Shown: positions 1 through 5,151, counted from the first letter of the stretch. The stretch is DNA of 5,904 nt from Bacillota bacterium (GCA_023442905.1 JAEZWY010000229.1:1-5904), one strand, 5' to 3'. Program-made: numbers and translations. The notes: generated from the letters alone by a model not told the origin.

Positions 1-26
1 GGCTCTACGTCAAATAGGACTGATGA
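1..26 (+). repeat. Left terminal inverted repeat of the IS
   Basis: Bases 1-26 match the reverse complement of 1529-1554 at 22 of 26 positions. The outer 8 bases are identical, four mismatches fall at positions 9, 10, 11 and 13, and the inner 13 bases (TAGGACTGATGA plus the preceding A) are identical. This is the transposase-proximal end relative to the stop codon of the gene. Confidence 0.92.
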
Positions 27-36
27 GTAATGTTTG

Positions 37-68
37 CCAGGTAATTATTAGATTACCTGGTTTTTTTT
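37..68 (+). terminator. Rho-independent terminator inside the IS left end, facing inward
   Basis: CCAGGTAA (37-44) and TTACCTGG (53-60) form a perfect 8-bp stem, which a T-A pair and a G-T wobble can extend inward. It is followed directly by eight Ts (61-68). The T tract lies on the plus strand only, so the element stops transcripts that enter the IS from its left flank. These would otherwise run antisense to the transposase gene. On the minus strand no T tract follows the stem, so it is not a good terminator for the transposase mRNA. Confidence 0.85.
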
Positions 69-122
69 ATACTCTTTTCCATTATTCATTTTTATCTTGA
101 TAATATGCTTTCGGAGCAGCCC

Positions 123-1427
123 TTAGGCTGCTTGTACTACCGGTATTTCATTTAGATATAGCTTGTTCGTCATTAATATTCTAGTTCTAAAATTTTGGAA
201 GTTTCGGTATCCGTATGCTATTCGTTTTAAGACCTTAATTTTATTATTCAAACCTTCTATTCGGCCGTTCGTTAAGTGGTTGTATTGGAAAGTATGCCCA
301 ATATATCTTTGAAGTTTGATAAATGTACGCAACACTCGTCTTAATCCGCTTGGTAATTTAACTAACTTAGACTGCGCTAACTGAGCTTTAAATGCTTCAG
401 AATCATTCTCTTGGAGTGACTCACGCAAGTTATGGATAAGATTATAGGTGTCTTTTAATAATGGATTCTTGTCCAGTAAATAATCTAAAATACCACCGGT
501 ATTCGTAAGCCAATCGAATAACTTGAATGGTTGATAATCCCATGAGCTTAGGCTTTCTCGGGGCATTAAGAATAGTCGCCAATATCTTTTATATTTGTTA
601 TACAATCTATGGTCTGGAACTCTAAAGGCATTCATTACTTCAATACGTAACTTATTCAATTCTCGATTTAACGCTTGAACTAAGTGGAAGCGATCGATAA
701 TAATTTTGGCATTGGGAAATACCTCTCTAACAACTTCCATATAAGGCATGTACATGTCCATTGTAACTGTTTGAACTTTCTGACGAGTTTTCAACGGATA
801 GGCAAAAAAGTAATCACGTAGCTTGAATTTCCTGCGATCTCCCAACACATCAACGACCTGTGAATTCGTATTATCTATAAACACAAAGCTCATATTTCCT
901 TCGGCATGCTTTACACCTTTGAATTCATCGAAAGCAATATGCTCTGGTAATGCATCGAAGATGCTAGGTTTAAGATCCTTACCAGTACCATCAATTACCC
1001 GTTGAACTGTATGATCAGAGACATTACATGCCTCAGCGATATGTTTAAGGGTCAAGGCATTGGTTGCAAAGTCTAATACCATCTGTTTAACGCGCTTAGA
1101 AATAAAACAGTTATCACCGACTATCTCTGATTTAGCAGTGAAGTAGCTATCACATTCTCTACAGTGATAGCGTTGCTTGCTTAATTCAAGGTAAGCAGGT
1201 AACCCTGATATCTTTGTTAGCGTAATTCTTGATTTTTTAGAGCCATTCTTAACGATACTATTTCCTCGTTTAACACAGCCGCAGGCTGGACAATACTGAG
1301 GATTTACATCTAACTTGCCGAAATAGATTAGTGACTTTATATTCTTAACTATCATTTCTTCAACGTTATCCTTAAAAATAATATTTTCATCTTTCAATTG
1401 TAACGTGGTATTGATAAACTTATTCAT
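123..1427 (-). CDS. ISL3-family transposase, intact (434 aa)
   Basis: This is the DDE transposase that cuts and rejoins the ends of the surrounding IS. An N-terminal zinc-finger region has CPAC-C (Cys46, Cys49, Cys51) and HCREC (Cys89, Cys92). A helix-turn-helix follows at about 125-146. The RNase-H-like catalytic core has Asp167 in IAFDEFKG, Asp245 in IIIDRFH and Glu391 in NGRIEGLNNKIK, the standard ISL3 triad. The 434-residue length is normal for the family and there is no frameshift, so the protein may be active. The start is supported by AGGAG at 1441-1437 (minus strand), nine bases before the ATG. Its leader contains a long inverted repeat that can mask this site (see 1432-1484). A 7-bp inverted repeat (115-121 with 126-132) puts the stop codon in a hairpin loop, but no T tract follows it. 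Confidence 0.95.
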   Translation of the reverse strand: MNKFINTTLQLKDENIIFKDNVEEMIVKNIKSLIYFGKLDVNPQYCPACGCVKRGNSIVKNGSKKSRITLTKISGLPAYLELSKQRYHCRECDSYFTAKSEIVGDNCFISKRVKQMVLDFATNALTLKHIAEACNVSDHTVQRVIDGTGKDLKPSIFDALPEHIAFDEFKGVKHAEGNMSFVFIDNTNSQVVDVLGDRRKFKLRDYFFAYPLKTRQKVQTVTMDMYMPYMEVVREVFPNAKIIIDRFHLVQALNRELNKLRIEVMNAFRVPDHRLYNKYKRYWRLFLMPRESLSSWDYQPFKLFDWLTNTGGILDYLLDKNPLLKDTYNLIHNLRESLQENDSEAFKAQLAQSKLVKLPSGLRRVLRTFIKLQRYIGHTFQYNHLTNGRIEGLNNKIKVLKRIAYGYRNFQNFRTRILMTNKLYLNEIPVVQAA

Positions 1428-1431
1428 ACGG

Positions 1432-1484
1432 GGAATCTCCTATCTTATCATGGTTGTCGTTAACTATATGATAATGGAGATTCC
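1432..1484 (-). promoter_or_regulatory. Inverted repeat that can sequester the transposase ribosome binding site
   Basis: GGAATCTCC (1432-1440) is the exact reverse complement of GGAGATTCC (1476-1484). Just inside, TTATCAT (1445-1451) pairs with ATGATAA (1468-1474). Read on the minus strand, this gives a 9-bp plus 7-bp stem broken by a small internal loop, with a 16-base apical loop. The 3' arm contains the GGAG of the transposase ribosome binding site, and the stem ends four bases before the ATG. The 5' arm overlaps and precedes the predicted -10 element, so mRNA from the gene's own promoter would lack it. Pairing is seen directly; the regulatory role is inferred from the same arrangement known in IS10 and IS50. 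Confidence 0.65.
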
Positions 1485-1498
1485 TCTTTTTTTGTAAA
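1468..1498 (-). promoter_or_regulatory. Probable transposase promoter
   Basis: On the minus strand, TTTACA (1498-1493; 5 of 6 with TTGACA) lies 19 bases before TATCAT (1473-1468; 5 of 6 with TATAAT). The spacing is longer than ideal, suggesting a weak promoter, which is usual for transposases. The expected transcript start is near 1461, inside the loop of the leader hairpin. Confidence 0.5.
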
Positions 1499-1510
1499 AA
1501 AATAGAACCA

Positions 1511-1532
1511 ATGACTTTTTTTTAAAAGTCAT
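1511..1532. repeat. Perfect 9-bp hairpin next to the right IS terminal repeat
   Basis: ATGACTTTT (1511-1519) and AAAAGTCAT (1524-1532) are exact inverted copies around TTTT. The right arm overlaps the inner bases of the right terminal repeat. Most of the stem is A-T, and only a delayed run of seven Ts lies downstream on the minus strand. It could weakly stop or fold transcripts entering the IS from the right, but it is not a convincing terminator. Confidence 0.6.
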
Positions 1533-1554
1533 CAGTCCTATATATTGTAGAGCC
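1529..1554 (-). repeat. Right terminal inverted repeat of the IS
   Basis: This is the inverted partner of bases 1-26 (22 of 26 matches), ending GTAGAGCC at the boundary with the host sequence. The next bases, TTGTTTTT, are the candidate 8-base target duplication on this side. Confidence 0.92.
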
Positions 1555-1601
1555 TTGTTTTTGACCAGCGTAGCTAAGGATGGAAGACTTTAATCCAGCT
1601 A

Positions 1602-1629
1602 CTTGCATTTTGTGATATATGGCTATAAT
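1602..1629 (+). promoter_or_regulatory. Probable promoter of the nifZ-thiI operon
   Basis: A perfect TATAAT lies at 1624-1629. CTTGCA (1602-1607), 16 bases upstream, is the best -35 candidate. The expected start near 1636 gives a leader of about 30 bases. The element lies wholly in host DNA downstream of the IS. An imperfect inverted repeat (GTAGCT at 1570-1575 with AGCTAC at 1597-1602, plus GGAT/ATCC inside) touches the -35 region and might be an operator or a relic of an upstream gene's terminator. Confidence 0.6.
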
Positions 1630-1667
1630 ATGTTAAGAGTTGAAAAGGGAAAAAGGAAGGAACGACC

Positions 1668-2822
1668 ATGTCAGAAATGATCTATTTTGATAACAGCGCA
1701 ACTACTAAAATTGCGCCAGAAGCATTACAAACGATGACACAAGTCATGCAGAATTATTATGGTAATCCATCTAGTTTGCATAAGTTGGGTAATGAATCAG
1801 CTAAACTATTAAATTCAGCACGTAAACAAGTTGCCGACTTACTTGGGGCACATTCGGCAGAAATATTCTTTACGTCTGGTGGAACAGAATCGAATAACTG
1901 GGCCATCAAAGGAACAGCTATGGAAAAAGCTAAATACCATGGTAAGCATATTATTGTTTCTAGTGTTGAACATCCGTCTGTTCGAAATACGATGGAAACA
2001 TTGAGTCAAGATGGCTTTGATATTACTTATCTACCAGCTGATAAATCCGGAAAAGTCCATGTTGAAGATGTGGCGGCAGCTATTCAAGAGAATACGATAC
2101 TCGTATCTGTAATGGCTGTAAATAACGAAATTGGTACAATCCAACCTATCGCGGAAATTGGTGATTTATTAGAAAAATATCCAACTATCCATTTCCATGT
2201 TGACGGTGTTCAAAGTGTGGGTACTTTTGAAAAACCACTTATTCATAAACGAGTGGATTTGATGAGTTTTTCTGCCCATAAATTTAATGGACCTCGTGGT
2301 ATCGGCATCTTATATAAGAAACAAAATCGTGTAATCGGTCATTTACTGGATGGCGGTGGTCAAGAAATGGGCCAACGATCAACAACAGAAAACTTAGCGG
2401 GGATTGTAGCAACAGCAAAAGCACTTCGAATGGCTTTAACCGAAGCGAAAGAAGTAAAAGCTAAAGAAATTGCAATGCAAGAAAAATTACGTGCCTTTTT
2501 AGTTCAACACAAGGATGTTGTACAAGTTTTTAGTCCAGAAGATGCAGCACCGCATGTATTATGCTTTGCTTTAAAAGGTGTCCGAGGAGAAGTAATGGTT
2601 CATGCTTTAGAAGAGGAAGATATTATCGTTTCAACGACTAGTGCATGTTCAAGCCGAGCTGTGAATAATACTTCATCAACGTTAGGTGCGATGAAGGTTG
2701 ATTCAGTTTGGGCTAAACAAGCTATTCGTGTAAGTTTTGGTAAGGAAAATACCATGGCAGAAGTAGATCGTTTTATTGAAGTTTATAGTCAACTAATGAA
2801 GAAATTTGAACGTATTCAATAA
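1668..2822 (+). CDS. nifZ: NifZ-type cysteine desulfurase, sulfur donor for ThiI (384 aa)
   Basis: This PLP-dependent class V aminotransferase-fold enzyme removes sulfur from L-cysteine as a protein-bound persulfide and releases alanine. Visible motifs are the N-terminal IYFDNSATT, the TSGGTESNN cofactor loop (69-77), His102 in VEHPSV, Asn153 in VNNEIG, Asp179 in FHVDG with Gln182, the PLP lysine Lys205 in SAHKFNGPRG, and catalytic Cys327 in TTSACSSR, with Arg354 near the C-terminus. Length is normal. The start follows AGGAAGG at 1654-1660, seven bases upstream. The Cys loop (STTSACSS) and the position directly before thiI match Bacillus subtilis NifZ, which serves ThiI rather than general iron-sulfur assembly; I use that name by orthology, unrelated to the nitrogen-fixation NifZ. 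Many annotations would simply say cysteine desulfurase family protein. Specificity for ThiI is inferred from context. Confidence 0.93.
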   Translation: MSEMIYFDNSATTKIAPEALQTMTQVMQNYYGNPSSLHKLGNESAKLLNSARKQVADLLGAHSAEIFFTSGGTESNNWAIKGTAMEKAKYHGKHIIVSSVEHPSVRNTMETLSQDGFDITYLPADKSGKVHVEDVAAAIQENTILVSVMAVNNEIGTIQPIAEIGDLLEKYPTIHFHVDGVQSVGTFEKPLIHKRVDLMSFSAHKFNGPRGIGILYKKQNRVIGHLLDGGGQEMGQRSTTENLAGIVATAKALRMALTEAKEVKAKEIAMQEKLRAFLVQHKDVVQVFSPEDAAPHVLCFALKGVRGEVMVHALEEEDIIVSTTSACSSRAVNNTSSTLGAMKVDSVWAKQAIRVSFGKENTMAEVDRFIEVYSQLMKKFERIQ

Positions 2823-2835
2823 TCTAGGAGGTAAT

Positions 2836-4053
2836 ATGAAAGAATTAATTATGATTCGCTATGGTGAATTATCAACTAAAGGGAAGAACAAGCGGAACTT
2901 TGTGTCGACTCTAGCGAAGAATATCCGTGAAGCTTTAAGTGAGTATCCAGATATTAAGATCAATCAACAACATGACTTTATGTTCATGGAATTAAATGGT
3001 GCGCCTCAGGAAGAAGTTTTATCTGGTCTGGAGAAAGTCTTTGGTATTCAAAGTTTTTCACCGGCTATTGAATTAGAGCGTGATTTTGATTTATTAAAAG
3101 AAGCTGCAATTAAATTAGTGAAAGCAGAAATCGCTAAAAATGATGTACAATCATTCAAAGTGGCGACTTCTCGCTCAGACCACAATTATTCAATGGATAC
3201 AAACGATGTTAACCAAGCATTAGGTGGGTTTTTAGCAGAAGAATTTCCTGAATTAAAAGTTCAAATGAAGAAACCTGATTTAACTATTCGAGTGAAGGTG
3301 CGCGAAAAAGATTTCTTGGTTTCGTCTGAGTGGATTAATGGGGCAGGTGGTTTACCGGTTGGTACATCAGCCAATGCTGTTTTGATGTTGTCTGGTGGTA
3401 TTGATTCACCAGTTGCTGGGTACTTAGCTATGAAACGTGGTATTCGAATTACTGCTGTCCACTTTGCTTCCCCTCCATATACAAGTCCACAAGCTTTAAA
3501 TAAAGCTAAAGATTTGACAGAAAAATTAACTAAATTTGGTGGCTGGATCAATTTTGTAGAAGTGCCATTTACTGAAACGCAAGAAGCTATCAAAGAGCAT
3601 GTTAATCCAGCTTATTTGATGACCATTACTCGTCGCATGATGATGCGAATTTCAGATGAATTGCGTAAACGGTATAGAGGATTAGCTATTGTGAATGGTG
3701 AGTCTATCGGACAAGTAGCATCACAAACATTAGAATCAATGTTTGCTATCAATGAGGTGACTAGCACACCAGTGATTCGTCCGGTTGTAGCTATGGATAA
3801 ACTAGAAATTATTGATATTTCACAAAAAATTGATACTTTTGATTTGTCTATTCAACCGTTTGAAGATTGCTGTACGGTATTTGCACCACCATCACCAAAA
3901 ACGAAGCCAAAATTGGATGATATTGCTTATTATGAAGCAAAATTAGATATTGAAGGTTTGGTACAGCGAGCGGTTGACGGTGCGGTTGGAGAAAAAATTA
4001 TGCCTGGGTCGCGCAGTATGGAAGATGCAGACAACTTTAGTGACTTGCTATAA
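2836..4053 (+). CDS. thiI: tRNA 4-thiouridine synthetase ThiI (405 aa), no rhodanese domain
   Basis: ThiI adenylates uridine-8 of tRNA with ATP and replaces its oxygen with sulfur, giving 4-thiouridine, a near-UV sensor; in many bacteria it also feeds sulfur to thiamine thiazole synthesis. Residues 1-60 form the ferredoxin-like N-terminal domain (MIRYGELSTKGKNKR), about 60-165 the THUMP tRNA-binding domain, and about 175-400 the PP-loop ATPase with SGGIDSP at 186-192. Cys345-Cys346 in FEDCCTVF is the conserved cysteine region. The protein ends at 405 residues, so the rhodanese domain of the longer E. coli form is absent, as is usual in Firmicutes. The persulfide should therefore come straight from the desulfurase encoded 13 bases upstream. 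The start at 2836 has AGGAGG (2826-2831) four bases before it; the next ATG at 2851 is too far away, and a TTG at 2806 overlaps the upstream gene. Confidence 0.96.
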   Translation: MKELIMIRYGELSTKGKNKRNFVSTLAKNIREALSEYPDIKINQQHDFMFMELNGAPQEEVLSGLEKVFGIQSFSPAIELERDFDLLKEAAIKLVKAEIAKNDVQSFKVATSRSDHNYSMDTNDVNQALGGFLAEEFPELKVQMKKPDLTIRVKVREKDFLVSSEWINGAGGLPVGTSANAVLMLSGGIDSPVAGYLAMKRGIRITAVHFASPPYTSPQALNKAKDLTEKLTKFGGWINFVEVPFTETQEAIKEHVNPAYLMTITRRMMMRISDELRKRYRGLAIVNGESIGQVASQTLESMFAINEVTSTPVIRPVVAMDKLEIIDISQKIDTFDLSIQPFEDCCTVFAPPSPKTKPKLDDIAYYEAKLDIEGLVQRAVDGAVGEKIMPGSRSMEDADNFSDLL

Positions 4054-4056
4054 TGT

Positions 4057-4070
4057 AAGGGTTAACCCTT
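4057..4070. repeat. 14-base perfect palindrome between thiI and tpx
   Basis: AAGGGTTAACCCTT follows the thiI stop by three bases and lies five bases before the tpx -35 candidate. As RNA it gives only a 5-bp stem with a TTAA loop and two extra Ts, a poor terminator. As DNA it looks like an operator-type dyad. Its role is unknown. Confidence 0.45.
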
Positions 4071-4075
4071 TTGAA

Positions 4076-4105
4076 TTGAGTTCTCCTTAAAGTTATTGTT
4101 ATACT
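4076..4105 (+). promoter_or_regulatory. Probable tpx promoter with extended -10
   Basis: TATACT (4100-4105) is preceded by TG at 4097-4098, making an extended -10 element, and TTGAGT (4076-4081) lies 18 bases upstream as the -35. The predicted start is near 4112, giving a leader of about 26 bases. This indicates that tpx is transcribed separately from thiI, although some read-through is possible because the palindrome upstream is a weak terminator. Confidence 0.6.
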
Positions 4106-4137
4106 TAGGTTAATCAATTAAAGGAGGAATTAACATT

Positions 4138-4632
4138 ATGGCAACTGTTACATTTAAAGGCGAAGCTGTAGAATTAGAAGGTACTCCGGTAGAATTAAAC
4201 CAAGCAGCACCTGATTTTGAGGTGAATGAAGTGAATGGTGGCAAGGTAAGTAAATCTGACTTTGTTGGTAAAGTACTTTTATTATCAGTTGTACCAGATA
4301 TTGATACATCTGTATGTTCCATCCAATCTAATCGTATTAGTGACTATGCTAAACAAGCTGGTGAAGGCGTAGAAGTTGCGACTGTTTCAATGAATACTGA
4401 TGAATCTTTAAATAATTGGAAATCTGAAAATGATTCTGATATGCGCATGTTAAATGATGCAGCCGCATTTGGTAAAGACTATGGTATTTTCTTACCAGAA
4501 TTAGGTAAATTAGCACGAGCAATGTTCGTTATCGACAGTGAAGGTAATGTTGTTTATAAAGAAATTGTAAACGAGGTAACAAACGAACCTGACTACGAAA
4601 GTGCTATTCAAGCAGTTGACGCCTTAGCATAA
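4138..4632 (+). CDS. tpx: Thiol peroxidase Tpx, atypical single-cysteine form (164 aa)
   Basis: This cytoplasmic Tpx-type peroxiredoxin reduces hydrogen peroxide and organic peroxides. It shows the family's thioredoxin fold with APDFEV near residue 24, the strongly conserved VVPDIDTSVC (51-60) holding Thr57 and the peroxidatic Cys60, and active-site Arg127 in LARAMFVID. Length is typical. Classical Tpx proteins have a resolving cysteine near residue 95, often in a W-C-x-A-E segment of lactic acid bacteria. Here that segment reads NNWKSEND, with Lys95 in its place, and Cys60 is the only cysteine in the protein. It must therefore be recycled by a different route, such as directly by a thioredoxin-like protein or a low-molecular-weight thiol; that is inference. 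The start is fixed by AAGGAGG (4121-4127), ten bases upstream. It has its own promoter and a strong terminator at 4690-4722. Confidence 0.9.
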   Translation: MATVTFKGEAVELEGTPVELNQAAPDFEVNEVNGGKVSKSDFVGKVLLLSVVPDIDTSVCSIQSNRISDYAKQAGEGVEVATVSMNTDESLNNWKSENDSDMRMLNDAAAFGKDYGIFLPELGKLARAMFVIDSEGNVVYKEIVNEVTNEPDYESAIQAVDALA

Positions 4633-4689
4633 AAAGAATCATATCTTAGTCGGTTACAATTATCACTAGTGAAATGATCATAATAAATA

Positions 4690-4722
4690 AAAGGGTCTAC
4701 GATGCTATGTCGTAGACCCTTT
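4690..4722. terminator. Bidirectional rho-independent terminator between tpx and the small membrane gene
   Basis: A perfect 13-bp stem (4690-4702 with 4710-4722; core GGGTCTACGA) encloses a 7-base loop. Both outer sides are T-rich when read outward: TTTATTTATATTTA on the plus strand and TTATTTATTATG on the minus strand. It serves the convergent genes tpx (plus) and the 56-codon gene (minus). Confidence 0.9.
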
Positions 4723-4740
4723 ATTTATATTTAAATTAAT

Positions 4741-4911
4741 TTATAGACCAAAGTAGCTGTATAGTGCAAAACCTAAAGATAAAACGACTGAAGATAACAT
4801 AAGGATTAACATTATCCAAGTAAAGATTTTACCCGTTTTCTTATCTTTTTTATCGTACATTTTATCGAAGCCACGTTTTTCTGGTTGATGTTTCTTTTGA
4901 CCTTTACGCAT
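4741..4911 (-). CDS. Small single-pass membrane protein, DUF4044-like (56 aa)
   Basis: The protein has a very basic N-terminal half (MRKGQKKHQPEKRGFDKMYDKKDKKTGK) followed by one hydrophobic helix at about 30-54 (FTWIMLILMLSSVVLSLGFAL). The positive-inside rule puts the basic part in the cytoplasm. The pattern of a lysine-rich head, a phenylalanine-aspartate segment and a WIMLILML helix resembles the DUF4044 family of small proteins from Lactobacillales. Its function is not known to me. The ATG at 4911 is chosen because GAGGAG lies seven bases before it. The in-frame ATG at 4926 overlaps that site, has none of its own and lies only about eight bases from the predicted transcript start. The gene is monocistronic, with an extended -10 promoter and a shared terminator, and is divergent from gnd. 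Confidence 0.82.
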   Translation of the reverse strand: MRKGQKKHQPEKRGFDKMYDKKDKKTGKIFTWIMLILMLSSVVLSLGFALYSYFGL

Positions 4912-4940
4912 ATTAAAACTCCTCATTTTTATTCTCGACT

Positions 4941-4949
4941 ATTATAACA
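4941..4949 (-). promoter_or_regulatory. Extended -10 promoter of the small membrane protein gene
   Basis: On the minus strand TGTTATAAT (4949-4941) is a perfect extended -10 element. No good -35 is visible at the usual distance (AAGAAA at 4969-4964), which an extended -10 tolerates. The transcript would start near 4934, leaving about 23 bases before the ATG at 4911. Confidence 0.6.
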
Positions 4950-5002
4950 CAAAAGTATATTCCTTTCTTCTGATATCTTACAAATGAATTTTTTCAAGAT
5001 AG

Positions 5003-5011
5003 TGGTATAAT
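5003..5011 (+). promoter_or_regulatory. Extended -10 promoter of gnd
   Basis: TGGTATAAT is a perfect extended -10 element on the plus strand. No clear -35 hexamer is present 16-18 bases upstream. The predicted start near 5018 gives gnd an unusually long leader of about 134 bases. It is divergent from the minus-strand promoter at 4941-4949, with about 55 bases between the two -10 elements. Confidence 0.6.
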
Positions 5012-5017
5012 AAGAAG

Positions 5018-5151
5018 TGAATTATGAATAAGCGCTAAAAATAAGCGTTAAATTTACTATGATTATGATGAGATACTTTTAAATTATGAGATTATTTGAT
5101 ACTATATGAGAAGGTTTTATCATCAAGTTGTTACCTTAAGGAGGAAAATAA
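5018..5151 (+). promoter_or_regulatory. Long AT-rich leader of gnd, role unknown
   Basis: The leader starts with the tandem repeat at 5027-5052 and ends with a strong ribosome binding site. It contains short open frames without ribosome binding sites: MNKR at 5025-5039, MIMMRYF at 5059-5082, MRLFDTI at 5086-5109 and a 17-codon frame at 5106-5159. The last overlaps the previous one by ATGA and also the gnd start. AAGGT (5111-5115) can pair with ACCTT (5133-5137), and the overlapping CCTTAAGG palindrome (5134-5141) touches the ribosome binding site. I recognise no known riboswitch and no T-run terminator in it. Confidence 0.4.
5027..5052 (+). repeat. Two tandem 13-base repeats in the gnd leader
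   Basis: AATAAGCGCTAAA (5027-5039) is followed at once by AATAAGCGTTAAA (5040-5052), 12 of 13 bases identical. The AAGCGCT core recalls the centre of a catabolite-repression site, but each copy misses at least three conserved bases of that consensus. The repeat lies just downstream of the predicted transcript start, where a bound repressor could block transcription. Confidence 0.5.

Larger units (their letters stand above)
1..1554 (-). mobile_element. Complete ISL3-family insertion sequence
   Basis: The element is bounded by imperfect terminal inverted repeats that begin GGCTCTAC, at 1-26 and 1529-1554, and contains one intact transposase gene on the minus strand. The 1554-base length, the GGCTCT tips and the transposase type all fit the ISL3 family, whose members are usually about 1.3-1.6 kb and duplicate 8 bases of target. 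The right flank (TTGTTTTT, 1555-1562) would be one copy of that duplication. The left flank is outside the window, so this cannot be checked. The element carries no passenger gene. It lies upstream of the cysteine desulfurase gene and ends about 48 bases before the -35 region of that gene's promoter, so it probably has not disconnected it. What was interrupted, if anything, cannot be seen. Confidence 0.93.

Noticed and set aside
115..132. 7-bp hairpin AGCAGCC/GGCTGCT at the transposase stop codon as its terminator
   Set aside because: No T tract follows on the minus strand, so it is at most a weak pause or 3'-end stabiliser.
823..1005. Plus-strand open frame of 60 codons inside the transposase gene
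   Set aside because: It is antisense to a clearly coding ISL3 transposase, has no recognisable motif and no convincing ribosome binding site.
2806..2835. Earlier TTG start for thiI, giving 415 residues
   Set aside because: The extension overlaps the desulfurase gene and contains the AGGAGG that serves the ATG at 2836; known ThiI proteins start with the M-x-x-I-x-I-R-Y-G-E region.
3261..3593. Minus-strand open frame of 110 codons inside thiI
   Set aside because: It is antisense to the PP-loop region of a conserved gene and shows no family features.
4110..4322. Minus-strand open frame of 70 codons across the tpx start
   Set aside because: It is antisense to the Tpx coding region and its promoter, with low-complexity serine/threonine composition.
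4912..4926. Earlier in-frame ATG for the small membrane protein
   Set aside because: It overlaps the GAGGAG ribosome binding site, has none of its own and lies almost at the predicted transcript start.
5027..5052. Tandem repeats as true catabolite-response (cre) sites
   Set aside because: The core AGCGCT fits, but the flanking TG and CA positions do not; at least three conserved bases are missing in each copy.
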